In this document: piece after piece, positions 8,310-15,658 of the stretch
How the letters are laid out: each line of letters begins with the position of its first letter
Position numbering within the stretch: position 1 is the first letter of the stretch
Source: Oscillospiraceae bacterium
Lineage (GTDB): Bacteria > Bacillota > Clostridia > Oscillospirales > Ruminococcaceae
DNA: 52,159 nucleotides
NCBI GenBank assembly: GCA_004556975.1
Contig: SFFD01000013.1
Coordinates: 1 to 52,159, forward strand
Direction: 5' to 3'
Made by a program: the position numbers and the translations under genes
Notes under the pieces: model-generated
The model's database searches: none
The model's input: only the letters and a program-made list of their open reading frames with translations
Told to the model about the DNA's origin: nothing

Positions 8310-8761
8310 AAATTACTCTCCAAAATTTTTTTGAATTCATTTTCGAGGGAATCTACATGCTTTTTTGTAAGAACAATAAGCTGACGGCGTTCTTCATAAG
8401 AAAGCTTGGCAAAAGCTGCGCATTCTGCGGAATAAATAAGCTTTGCGGAGCGGGCGCAAAGCTCTTTTCCCTTTGGAGTAAGAAAAAGAAGCTTTTCTCG
8501 AAAGTCATTTGAAGAAGATTTCGTTTCTATAAATCCTTTTTCAGAAAGCTGCTTTATACAGGAATTGACTGTCTGCTTGCTTAAATACCAGATTTCGCAA
8601 AGTTCTTTTTGGGTGCACGGCCGCCCAAGCTGTTCAATTCCGCAAAGAATATCAAGTGTTGTGTCTGAAATACCGAATTTTTCTGCCAGGGGATGATATA
8701 AATTTGTGCAGCGGCTGAAAAGGCTTTCTATTTGCGCAAGCTGTTCTTTTATTGTTTCTAT
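8306..8761 (-). CDS. MarR-family transcriptional regulator with non-standard start
   Basis: 151 residues in the frame that fits the family: winged-helix segment CTQKELCEIWYLSKQTVNSC, then KGFIETKSSSNDFREKLLFLT (wing), then a C-terminal dimerisation helix. No ATG, GTG or TTG is available at the front of this frame. The SD GGAGG (just beyond 8768) is followed after 8 nt by ATA at 8761, giving ATA-GAA-ACA. The only ATG nearby (8768) is out of frame and too close to the SD; deleting one A from the 5-A run after it would join the frames. Either ATA is the start or the gene or assembly carries a 1-nt indel. It lies in an operon with the MATE exporter. Confidence 0.85.
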   Translation of the reverse strand: METIKEQLAQIESLFSRCTNLYHPLAEKFGISDTTLDILCGIEQLGRPCTQKELCEIWYLSKQTVNSCIKQLSEKGFIETKSSSNDFREKLLFLTPKGKELCARSAKLIYSAECAAFAKLSYEERRQLIVLTKKHVDSLENEFKKILESNL

Positions 8762-8796
8762 TTTTCATTCCTCCGTTACATAAAGCATGCCCGGAT

Positions 8797-8825
8797 ATTA
8801 TAGTACGATTTAGGACTGTTGTCAA
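8797..8825 (-). promoter_or_regulatory. Promoter of the marR-MATE operon
   Basis: Minus strand TTGACA (8820-8825), 17 bp, TATAAT (8797-8802): a full consensus match. The spacer holds an imperfect inverted repeat (AGTAC...GGACT on the plus strand) that could be the MarR operator. Confidence 0.88.
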
Positions 8826-8853
8826 CATTTCATAATAATAAAGCGATAATTAT

Positions 8854-8885
8854 AAAAAAGCGGCGCTTTTGAAAGCACCGCCTTT
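8854..8885 (-). terminator. Terminator after the LuxR-type regulator gene
   Basis: Stem AAAGGCGGTGCTTT / AAAGCGCCGCTTT (one bulge, one G-T pair) followed by a T run on the minus strand. Confidence 0.75.
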
Positions 8886-8923
8886 GAAAACAAAATTAAA
8901 AATATTCCGAACAAAAGCCGCCG

Positions 8924-10084
8924 TCATACAATATATGCGGCAATTTCGGATTTTTTTGAGATATTGAGTTTTAAATATATATTTGAAACAATGCTTTTTA
9001 CGGATTTGGGTGAAATTCCGGTTTTCCCGGAGACATTTTTTAAAGAAGAGCCGTGCGCAATAATTTCAGCGACTGAATATTCTTGAGGTGAAAGAATTTT
9101 TGTGATATTTTCCCTCACAAGGCGGTTATGAAAATCCTTACGGAATTCTGAAATGCGCTTGCTCTGTTCACTGATTTTTTTAAACTGCTCCGGCCATTTA
9201 TCATTAAAAAGGGTTTCCATAGTTTCGCCAATTTCGGGAAAAAATTCAGCAAACGGTGTAATAAAGCTATTAGGTAATGCAAGATTTGCGGAAAACATAA
9301 GAGCGTAATCCCGCTGCTCGGTCAGACCGAGGTTATGAAAACCTACGGCGCAGATAATTCCCATATAAATATCAATAGCAGTAAAGGAATTTTCTCTTAT
9401 AGACAATATGTGAGAGGCCCTGCACACGGCAACAAGTTCAGAATAAAGCCCTTTTGTCAGCATATATTTTGAGAAAAGATATACCATCATGTGGCGTGAT
9501 TCCGGCGGAAGCTTTGATGAATCCCCATCACGAATCCAGACGGGTACAAGCTCCGGAAGCTTTGCATCAAGCATAAGCAAGGACATATTCATATCCGCAA
9601 TGCGTTTTGTGACATCATCGGCAACAGAGCAAAGGCTGCGAACGGCGTCTGCGGTTTCGGCATATGTTTCGTAATCACCGCTGTTGACAGCCGCCTCCAT
9701 CGTTATAAGCGCAGAGCAGAGATATGTGGATTCAGTTATGTCGGAATTTAAAAAGCAGCGTATTGCGCGGTCAAAGTCACCGCGAAGATAAGAAATTTCC
9801 TCCTCGTACTGCCGGCAGACGCACTTGGTATGTAAAGTGTCAATAACAGAATCCGGGTTGATTTTGGGCATAGGAACGGAAGAAGCAACAGCTCCGCATC
9901 CGAGATAGCGCGTGCGCCTCCCCGTGCGTCGGCGGTCTGCCGGCTTTTGCAGGGTAGAGGGCAAAAGCCAACCGACGCCGTATTTTTTTGCTCCGGGAAT
10001 TTGACCTTCCTTGCAAAGGCGCTGAACGGTTCTGAGGTTAATACCCCATTTTTCAGAAGCTTCCTTTGCTGATAAATATTCCAT
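8924..10084 (-). CDS. LuxR-type regulator with excisionase/MerR-like N-terminal helix-turn-helix
   Basis: 386 residues. Residues 1-45 (YLSAKEASEKWGINLRTVQR, then the GWLLP end) resemble the excisionase/helix_turn_helix_17 DNA-binding domain. The last 65 residues (LSPQEYSVAEIIAHG...SGKTGISPKSVKSIVSNIYLKL) form a LuxR/GerE-type helix-turn-helix. The middle of about 250 residues is helical and unassigned, possibly TPR-like. No receiver domain is visible, so this is not a standard response regulator. It has its own promoter (10121-10149) and terminator. Target genes are unknown; it lies next to the MATE operon but is transcribed separately. Confidence 0.8.
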   Translation of the reverse strand: MEYLSAKEASEKWGINLRTVQRLCKEGQIPGAKKYGVGWLLPSTLQKPADRRRTGRRTRYLGCGAVASSVPMPKINPDSVIDTLHTKCVCRQYEEEISYLRGDFDRAIRCFLNSDITESTYLCSALITMEAAVNSGDYETYAETADAVRSLCSVADDVTKRIADMNMSLLMLDAKLPELVPVWIRDGDSSKLPPESRHMMVYLFSKYMLTKGLYSELVAVCRASHILSIRENSFTAIDIYMGIICAVGFHNLGLTEQRDYALMFSANLALPNSFITPFAEFFPEIGETMETLFNDKWPEQFKKISEQSKRISEFRKDFHNRLVRENITKILSPQEYSVAEIIAHGSSLKNVSGKTGISPKSVKSIVSNIYLKLNISKKSEIAAYIV

Positions 10085-10120
10085 GGATATTGACGCCTCT
10101 TTATCTTATATTTTACATTT

Positions 10121-10149
10121 ATTTTATCCTTTTAAGCGCAGAAACGCAA
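10121..10149 (-). promoter_or_regulatory. Promoter of the LuxR-type regulator gene
   Basis: Minus strand TTGCGT (10144-10149), 17 bp, TAAAAT (10121-10126), about 37 bp upstream of the start codon. Confidence 0.55.
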
Positions 10150-10268
10150 TGCTTTTATTCAACATTTTTTATATATTTTTTATATAAAGACATATTTAAG
10201 AAAAAAGATAAATATTTTACAAATATATAAGGAAATTTGGGTAATAAAGAACCGCAAAAGGGGATAAT

Positions 10269-10299
10269 AAAAAGCCGCTTTATAAAAACACAAAGCGGC
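10269..10299 (-). terminator. Terminator after the RNHCP gene
   Basis: Stem GCCGCTTT / AAAGCGGC (10274-10281 and 10292-10299) with a T run on the minus strand, directly past the stop at 10305. Confidence 0.8.
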
Positions 10300-10304
10300 A
10301 AAAA

Positions 10305-10730
10305 TCAAAGCTCGCCCGGGTCGATACCAAGGCTTTCGGCAAGTTCGCGGATGCGCTCAACAGGAAACGGAGGTTCGCAAAGCGGCTTCAGCGCGATGCC
10401 CATAAGCTTCATTGGGTTGTCGTCGGCAGCGATTCTGTTTGAGGAAAGCGCGCCGCAGCGGCGGCAGCGGTGTATAATAGCCCATTCGCCGTTTTTTCGT
10501 ACCCATACGGCAATGGGGTCCATGATTCCTCCGCAGTCAGATTCGCGGTCACCGGGTTCTATATCAACATGAAGGCTGCAAAGGCAGTTCGGGCAATGGT
10601 TGCGGTGGTCGCTGCCGGCGCCCTCCGGAATAACTTCACGTCCGCAGACCTTGCAGGTAAAAACCTCTTCACAGGCGTGGGTTTTGTAATAGCCCTTTTC
10701 AAATTCTTTCTTTTTATTTTCACGGTTCAT
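10305..10730 (-). CDS. RNHCP-domain zinc protein
   Basis: 141 residues. It contains CKVCG, then the family-naming motif RNHCPNCL, then CRRCGALSSNR, giving two or three Cys-pair zinc sites. This matches the RNHCP domain family (small bacterial proteins with an HCP core and unknown biochemical role). SD GGAGGAACG precedes ATG 10730. It is a single gene with its own terminator; function unknown. Confidence 0.85.
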   Translation of the reverse strand: MNRENKKKEFEKGYYKTHACEEVFTCKVCGREVIPEGAGSDHRNHCPNCLCSLHVDIEPGDRESDCGGIMDPIAVWVRKNGEWAIIHRCRRCGALSSNRIAADDNPMKLMGIALKPLCEPPFPVERIRELAESLGIDPGEL

Positions 10731-10813
10731 AACGTTCCTCCGGACGAATCGAAATAGTATAGATATATATTACTAAATTTCTTGGCATATGTCCATAGTA
10801 AGGAAAGAAAAAC

Positions 10814-11320
10814 TCATGCACATGCTTCTTGAAAAAGACATATTTCGGGCGGGAAAAAGGTGAAGATAAAAAATAATACCGCAAGAACCGCGGCAGATGT
10901 AAAAAGCGCCGGAAAAAACGTTTCGGCAGCGCCGCTTTTGCAAAGGCAAAAAAATGTAAGCACGCCCGTGAGCACGGAAAAAACAAAGGTAAGAATGTCA
11001 GGCAAAAGGCTGTTGTAACCGAGCACGCCGCTGTAAGTATAAAAAATTACCGGAATGAGTGCCGTGCTCAAAAGTGCACCGCAGAGTGCAGACGAAGCCG
11101 CGCCGGGATAATCTTTTTTTAAAAATAAATTTGCGGCGAAAGAAAAAAGCAGCATAGGGAAAAAAGCAAGCTTCATATGTTCCCACACGGATTCGTTAAC
11201 GGGAGAAAACATTCCGACAAAAAAATTATTGCCTGACCATTCATAGAAAAAATGCGCCGCCGCGCCAAGCGCAAGCACCGCCGCTCCGCCGACAACCGTA
11301 AAATACTTTAGCTTTTTCGT
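10814..11320 (-). CDS. DUF6512-type integral membrane protein, apparent ACG start
   Basis: 168 residues from ACG at 11320. The protein pattern (KKLKYFTVVGG, HFFYEWSGNN, SPVNESVWEHMKLAFFP) and about six hydrophobic segments fit the DUF6512 membrane family, whose members as I remember them begin just at this KKLK. A GAGGAG SD ends 10 nt before the ACG codon. The only in-frame standard start is TTG 11365, which has no SD and adds 15 residues not typical of the family. So either ACG is used, or the start ATG was lost by T to C. Function unknown. It lies downstream of folC. Confidence 0.7.
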   Translation of the reverse strand, partial: TKKLKYFTVVGGAAVLALGAAAHFFYEWSGNNFFVGMFSPVNESVWEHMKLAFFPMLLFSFAANLFLKKDYPGAASSALCGALLSTALIPVIFYTYSGVLGYNSLLPDILTFVFSVLTGVLTFFCLCKSGAAETFFPALFTSAAVLAVLFFIFTFFPPEICLFQEACA

Positions 11321-11384
11321 AAAAAATCCGCTCCTCGCTTTGCAATACGATAAAAGTATATGCAAGGCGGGAGCGGCGTATTAT

Positions 11385-12677
11385 TTAATTCTCACTTTTC
11401 CCCTTAAAACGCATAAGCTGCGGGCGAAGCTCCGACGCGAGGTAGAGCGAGCCCGCAACCACAAGCGCTTCGCCGGGATTCAGCGCGGCAAGCGCGGCGT
11501 CAAGCGCCTGCGCGGCGTTTTCCGCCGCAAAAACGCTTTTGCAGTAGGGTGCGGCAAGCGCCGCAAGCTCCTTCGGGGCAATGGCGCGTGGACTTTGCAC
11601 CGGCACGGCGATAACGCGCTCAAAAAGCGGTGCTAAGGTGCTCATAACGCCGGCGCAGTCTTTATCAGCCATCATTCCGCACAGCAGAGTACGCTTTTCC
11701 GGAAGAAACTTTTTTATTCCGCTGGCAAGTGCCGCAGCCGCCTGAGGATTGTGAGCACCGTCAAGAATTACAAGCGGGTCTTTTGAGCACACCTCAAACC
11801 TTGCGGGAAATTTTGCTGCGGCAATGCCTTCAATAAGCTGCTCATCGCTTATGACAAAGCCCTTTTCCCGCAGAATATCCACGGCGGAAACCACCGTAAG
11901 GGCGTTGTTTATCTGGTGTTCGCCGCCAAATGGAATAGCAAGCTCCGTTTTGCCCACAAGCAAATCCGTTCCCTCGGCGGATTGGGCTACGATTCTGCCC
12001 TTTCCGGCGGAGCCCATGACGAAGGTCGCCTCAAGCTCGGCGCATTTGTTTATCATAACCGCCTTTGCGTCGGCGTTTTGATTAGGGCAGGTGAGCAGAG
12101 TGCAGCCCGGGCGCATAATTCCGCATTTTTCCGCGGTTATTTCCGCCACGGTGGAGCCGAGCTGCGCCGTGTGGTCAAGCCCTACGGCGGTGATTATCTG
12201 CAAAATCGGCTCCGGCACGGCGTTTGTGGCGTCCAAACGGCCGCCTATGCCCGCTTCAAGCACTACGACATCGCATTCCTCCTCCGCAAACCAGAGCAGC
12301 GCCGCCGCAGTGGTGACCTCAAAGGCGTTGAGCACGGTTCCCTGCTCACGCAGGGCGTCAGCGTGCTCACGCACAGTACTCATAATTTTCGCAAGGCGCT
12401 TTCTACCTATCATTTTGCCGTTTATCATCATCCGCTCGCGGAATTCGAGCACGAAGGGCGAAACATAGCGCCCGGTTTTATACCCCGCAGTGCTCAAAAC
12501 GGAAGCGAGCATGGCAACGGTGGAGCCTTTTCCGTTTGTACCGGCAACATTTATTGTTTTTATGTGGTTTTCCGGGTTTCCCAAAGCGGAAAGAAGCGCC
12601 TTTATTCCGTCAAGGGACGGATTTTTTTTGAAGCGGGGATATTCGGTGATGTACTTTACGCTTTCTTCAAAATCCAA
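11385..12677 (-). CDS. folC: Folylpolyglutamate synthase / dihydrofolate synthase
   Basis: 430 residues, typical length. It adds glutamate to folates (and dihydropteroate in bifunctional members), using ATP, and belongs to the Mur ligase fold. Visible motifs are the P-loop VAGTNGKGST near residue 45, GRYVSPFVLEFRERM, EAGIGGRLDATN, and LDGAHNPQAA in the C-terminal domain. The start is TTG 12677, placed 7 nt after a strong AAGGAGG. The gene follows valS across a hairpin, a common clostridial order. TGAGCACG-type words occur at 12329 and 12362. Confidence 0.95.
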   Translation of the reverse strand: MDFEESVKYITEYPRFKKNPSLDGIKALLSALGNPENHIKTINVAGTNGKGSTVAMLASVLSTAGYKTGRYVSPFVLEFRERMMINGKMIGRKRLAKIMSTVREHADALREQGTVLNAFEVTTAAALLWFAEEECDVVVLEAGIGGRLDATNAVPEPILQIITAVGLDHTAQLGSTVAEITAEKCGIMRPGCTLLTCPNQNADAKAVMINKCAELEATFVMGSAGKGRIVAQSAEGTDLLVGKTELAIPFGGEHQINNALTVVSAVDILREKGFVISDEQLIEGIAAAKFPARFEVCSKDPLVILDGAHNPQAAAALASGIKKFLPEKRTLLCGMMADKDCAGVMSTLAPLFERVIAVPVQSPRAIAPKELAALAAPYCKSVFAAENAAQALDAALAALNPGEALVVAGSLYLASELRPQLMRFKGKSEN

Positions 12678-12693
12678 AAGCGCACCTCCTTAT

Positions 12694-12728
12694 AAAAAAC
12701 ACGGCGCCGGCGATTTGCACCGGCGCCG
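12694..12728 (-). terminator. Terminator or attenuator between valS and folC
   Basis: CGGCGCCGG / CCGGCGCCG hairpin (12702-12710 and 12720-12728) with a T run on the minus strand that runs into the folC SD. I see no promoter between it and folC, so partial read-through from valS probably supplies folC expression. Confidence 0.8.
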
Positions 12729-12742
12729 CTTGGCTGTGTGGA

Positions 12743-15361
12743 TTATTTCATTGCGGCGATGGATTCCTCAAGCTTTGCCATGCGCTCTTTAAGCTTGGCA
12801 AGGCGGTCGCGTTCCGCGGCAACAACGTTTTCCGGCGCTTTGTTTACAAAGCCGGGGTTGTTAAGGCGTCCTTCAAGTCCGGTAGCCTGCTTTTTGCACT
12901 GCTCCATCTCCTTGGTCAGGCGCTCAAGCTCCTTGGCGGTATCGATAAGCTCCGCCATGGGCATATAGATTTTCGCGGAATCGGTGATTACCTGAACGGC
13001 GCCGTTTTTGTCGAACTCACGGTTCACCTCGACCTCGGAGGCGGAGGCAAGACGGAGGAAGAACGGAGCGCACTGCTCAAAGACCTTGCCGTTTGCGGCT
13101 TCGATATAAACGGTGGCCTTTTTGGAGGGCGGAACGTTCATTTCCGCGCGGCGGTTGCGGATAGCCTTGATGGCGTCCATAACCTTGGTGAAGTCGGCGG
13201 CCTCCTGCTCGAAGCAGTGGGCTTCGTCGTATTCCGGCCACGCGCTTACCATGATGGAGTCGCCCTCGTGCGGAAGCGCCTGCCAGATTTCCTCGGTGAT
13301 GTAGGGCATGAATGGGTGCAGCAGCTTGAGCACGCCGGTGAGCACATACACGAGAACTCTGCGGGCGGAATCGGCGTTTTCGCCCTGAAGGCGCGCCTTT
13401 GCAAGCTCGATGTACCAGCTGCAATAGGTGTCCCAGATGAAGTCGACGATTTTCTGCTCCGCAACGCCGATGTCGTAGTTTTCAAGGTTTTCGGTTGCGG
13501 CTTTAATAAGCTCGTTGTACTGCGAAAGCAGCCATTTGTCCTCTATGGCAAGCTCCGCGGGAAGCTCGGTTTCGTTAAAGTCCTCCGGCAAGTTCATAAG
13601 AACGAAGCGGGCAGCGTTCCAAAGCTTGTTGGCGAAGTTGCGGCTGGAAATAACCTTTTCATCGGTGAAGCGGGTGTCGTTTCCGGCGGAAATTCCGGTG
13701 ACGAGGGCAAGGCGCAGCGCGTCCGCGCCGTAGCTTGCGATAATCTCCAGCGGGTCAATGCCGTTGCCGAGGGATTTGCTCATTTTGCGACCCAGGGCGT
13801 CACGAACAAGACCGTGGATTACAACGTCACTGAAGGGCTTTTTGCCGGTGTATTTAAGACCGGAGAAAATCATTCTGGAAACCCAGAAGGTGATTATGTC
13901 ATAGCCGGTGACAAGCACGTTGGTGGGATAGAAATACTCAAATTCGGGAGTTTTTTCAGGCCAGCCCAGGGTGCTGAAGGGCCAAAGCGCGGAGCTGAAC
14001 CATGTGTCGAGGGTGTCCGGGTCCTGGTGAATGTTTTTGCCGTGGCAATGCTCACACTCATGCGGCTCGCCGTCTATGCAAAGTGTTTCTTTGCCGCAGT
14101 CGTCGCAGTACCAGACGGGGATTCTGTGACCCCACCAAAGCTGACGGCTGATGCACCAGTCGCGGATGTTTTCCATCCAGTGGAAATAGTTTTTATCAAA
14201 ACGCTCCGGCACAAAGCGGATATCGCCGTTCTTAACGGCTTCGATTGCCGGCTCGGCAAGCTTTTTCATGGCAACGAACCACTGGAGGGAAACTCTCGGC
14301 TCCACGGTGGTGTGGCAGCGATAGCAGGTGCCGACGTTGTGCTCGTGCTCCTCCACGCTCACAAGGAAGCCGCCCTCTTCAAGGTCTTTTACGATGGCTT
14401 TGCGGGCGTCGTATCTGTCCATTCCGGCGTATTTGGGATAATCGTCAACGATTTTTGCGTCGTCGGTAAGAACGTTGATAATGGGAAGATTGTGGCGCAG
14501 ACCCACTTCAAAGTCGTTGGGGTCGTGGGCGGGGGTGATTTTCACAACGCCGGTGCCGAATTCCATATCAACATATTCATCGGCAACAACCGGGATTTCT
14601 CTGCCTACAAGGGGCAGAATGAGGGTTTTGCCGACGTACTGAGTGTAGCGCTCGTCCTTGGGGTTCACCGCAACGGCGGTATCGCCGAGGAGCGTTTCCG
14701 GGCGGGTGGTGGCAAGCTCAAGCCAGCCGGAGCCGTCGGAAAGGGGATAGCGCAGGTGCCAGAAGTGACCCGCCTGATCCTCGTACTCAACCTCCGCGTC
14801 GGAGATGGAGGTTTTGCAGCAGGGGCACCAGTTTATAATGCGTTCGCCGCGGTAGATAAGCCCCTCCTTGTAAAGGTCGGCAAACACCTTGCGAACAGCC
14901 TTGCTGCAGCCCTCGTCAAGGGTAAAGCGCTCTCTGTCCCAGTCGCAGGAGCAGCCCAGCTTTTTAAGCTGACCAATGATGGTGCCGCCGTATTTCTCTT
15001 TCCAGTCCCATGCTCTTTCAAGGAAGCCTTCGCGCCCGACGGACTCTTTGGTAAGACCCTCGGCACGCATATTTTCAACGATTTTAACCTCGGTGGCGAT
15101 GGAAGCGTGATCCGTTCCGGGAAGCCAAAGGGCTTCGTAGCCCTGCATACGCTTCATACGGATTATAATGTCCTGAATGGTTTCATCCATGGCGTGACCC
15201 ATGTGAAGCTTGCCGGTGATGTTTGGCGGGGGAATGACTATGGTGAAAGGCTTTTTATCCGGGTTTACCTCTGCGTGGAAGTAACCGCCGTCAAGCCAAA
15301 ACTTATAAATGCGGCTTTCCACCTGCGCGGGGTCGTAGGTTTTATCGAGTTCTTTGCGCAT
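12743..15361 (-). CDS. valS: Valine-tRNA ligase
   Basis: 872 residues from ATG 15361 (SD AGAGG). A longer start at 15397 has no SD. Class I synthetase motifs are clear: PPPNITGKLHMGHAMDE (HIGH box) near residue 50 and GRKMSKSLGNGIDP (KMSKS box) in the middle. The C-terminus has the coiled-coil tRNA-binding arm (LERLTKEMEQCKKQ) typical of ValRS. The promoter is only about 40 bp upstream, so there is no room for a T-box leader. Confidence 0.98.
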   Translation of the reverse strand: MRKELDKTYDPAQVESRIYKFWLDGGYFHAEVNPDKKPFTIVIPPPNITGKLHMGHAMDETIQDIIIRMKRMQGYEALWLPGTDHASIATEVKIVENMRAEGLTKESVGREGFLERAWDWKEKYGGTIIGQLKKLGCSCDWDRERFTLDEGCSKAVRKVFADLYKEGLIYRGERIINWCPCCKTSISDAEVEYEDQAGHFWHLRYPLSDGSGWLELATTRPETLLGDTAVAVNPKDERYTQYVGKTLILPLVGREIPVVADEYVDMEFGTGVVKITPAHDPNDFEVGLRHNLPIINVLTDDAKIVDDYPKYAGMDRYDARKAIVKDLEEGGFLVSVEEHEHNVGTCYRCHTTVEPRVSLQWFVAMKKLAEPAIEAVKNGDIRFVPERFDKNYFHWMENIRDWCISRQLWWGHRIPVWYCDDCGKETLCIDGEPHECEHCHGKNIHQDPDTLDTWFSSALWPFSTLGWPEKTPEFEYFYPTNVLVTGYDIITFWVSRMIFSGLKYTGKKPFSDVVIHGLVRDALGRKMSKSLGNGIDPLEIIASYGADALRLALVTGISAGNDTRFTDEKVISSRNFANKLWNAARFVLMNLPEDFNETELPAELAIEDKWLLSQYNELIKAATENLENYDIGVAEQKIVDFIWDTYCSWYIELAKARLQGENADSARRVLVYVLTGVLKLLHPFMPYITEEIWQALPHEGDSIMVSAWPEYDEAHCFEQEAADFTKVMDAIKAIRNRRAEMNVPPSKKATVYIEAANGKVFEQCAPFFLRLASASEVEVNREFDKNGAVQVITDSAKIYMPMAELIDTAKELERLTKEMEQCKKQATGLEGRLNNPGFVNKAPENVVAAERDRLAKLKERMAKLEESIAAMK

Positions 15362-15401
15362 AACAGTGCCTCTTTTCCTGAATATTTGCATATACATTTG
15401 A

Positions 15402-15430
15402 ATTATACTTTATTGTTGAAGCAAGTGCAA
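15402..15430 (-). promoter_or_regulatory. valS promoter
   Basis: Minus strand TTGCAC (15425-15430), 17 bp, perfect TATAAT (15402-15407), 41 bp before the start codon. Confidence 0.75.
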
Positions 15431-15616
15431 CATAAAATTGCAAAAAAACGCAAAAAGCTGGCGGTAAAAACATATTATTGCCTGTGCGAAGGGCTGCGTT
15501 ACCGCATTAAAAAAGGTCTTGAAAAGCTGAAACGGAGAACTGCGGGTTTTGTTTTGTATTTTTTTCGTCGGCGGGTAAAATATAGGTTTGGGTACAGCGG
15601 CGGTCAAAGCTTTCCG

Positions 15617-15658
15617 CAAAAAATTTATGCCGTGCTCGTTTGAGCACGGCATAAATTT
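15617..15658 (-). terminator. Terminator after the RNase J gene, built on TGAGCACG
   Basis: A perfect 17-bp inverted repeat (15621-15637 and 15642-15658) with a 4-nt GTTT loop and a T run on the minus strand, directly after the RNase J stop. Its top contains CGTGCTC...GAGCACG, the over-represented word in palindromic form. Confidence 0.92.

Noticed and set aside
11916..12695. 259-residue frame antisense to folC
   Set aside because: Shadow of folC with no SD or domain.
15362..15620. T-box leader for valS
   Set aside because: Its promoter is about 40 bp from the start, leaving no room, and no T-box signature (TGGnACCGCG) is seen.
13217..15643. 808-residue open frame antisense to valS
   Set aside because: It mirrors the valS codon pattern, has no SD, no recognisable domain, and runs past the valS promoter. 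Codon bias in valS leaves few stops on the opposite strand.
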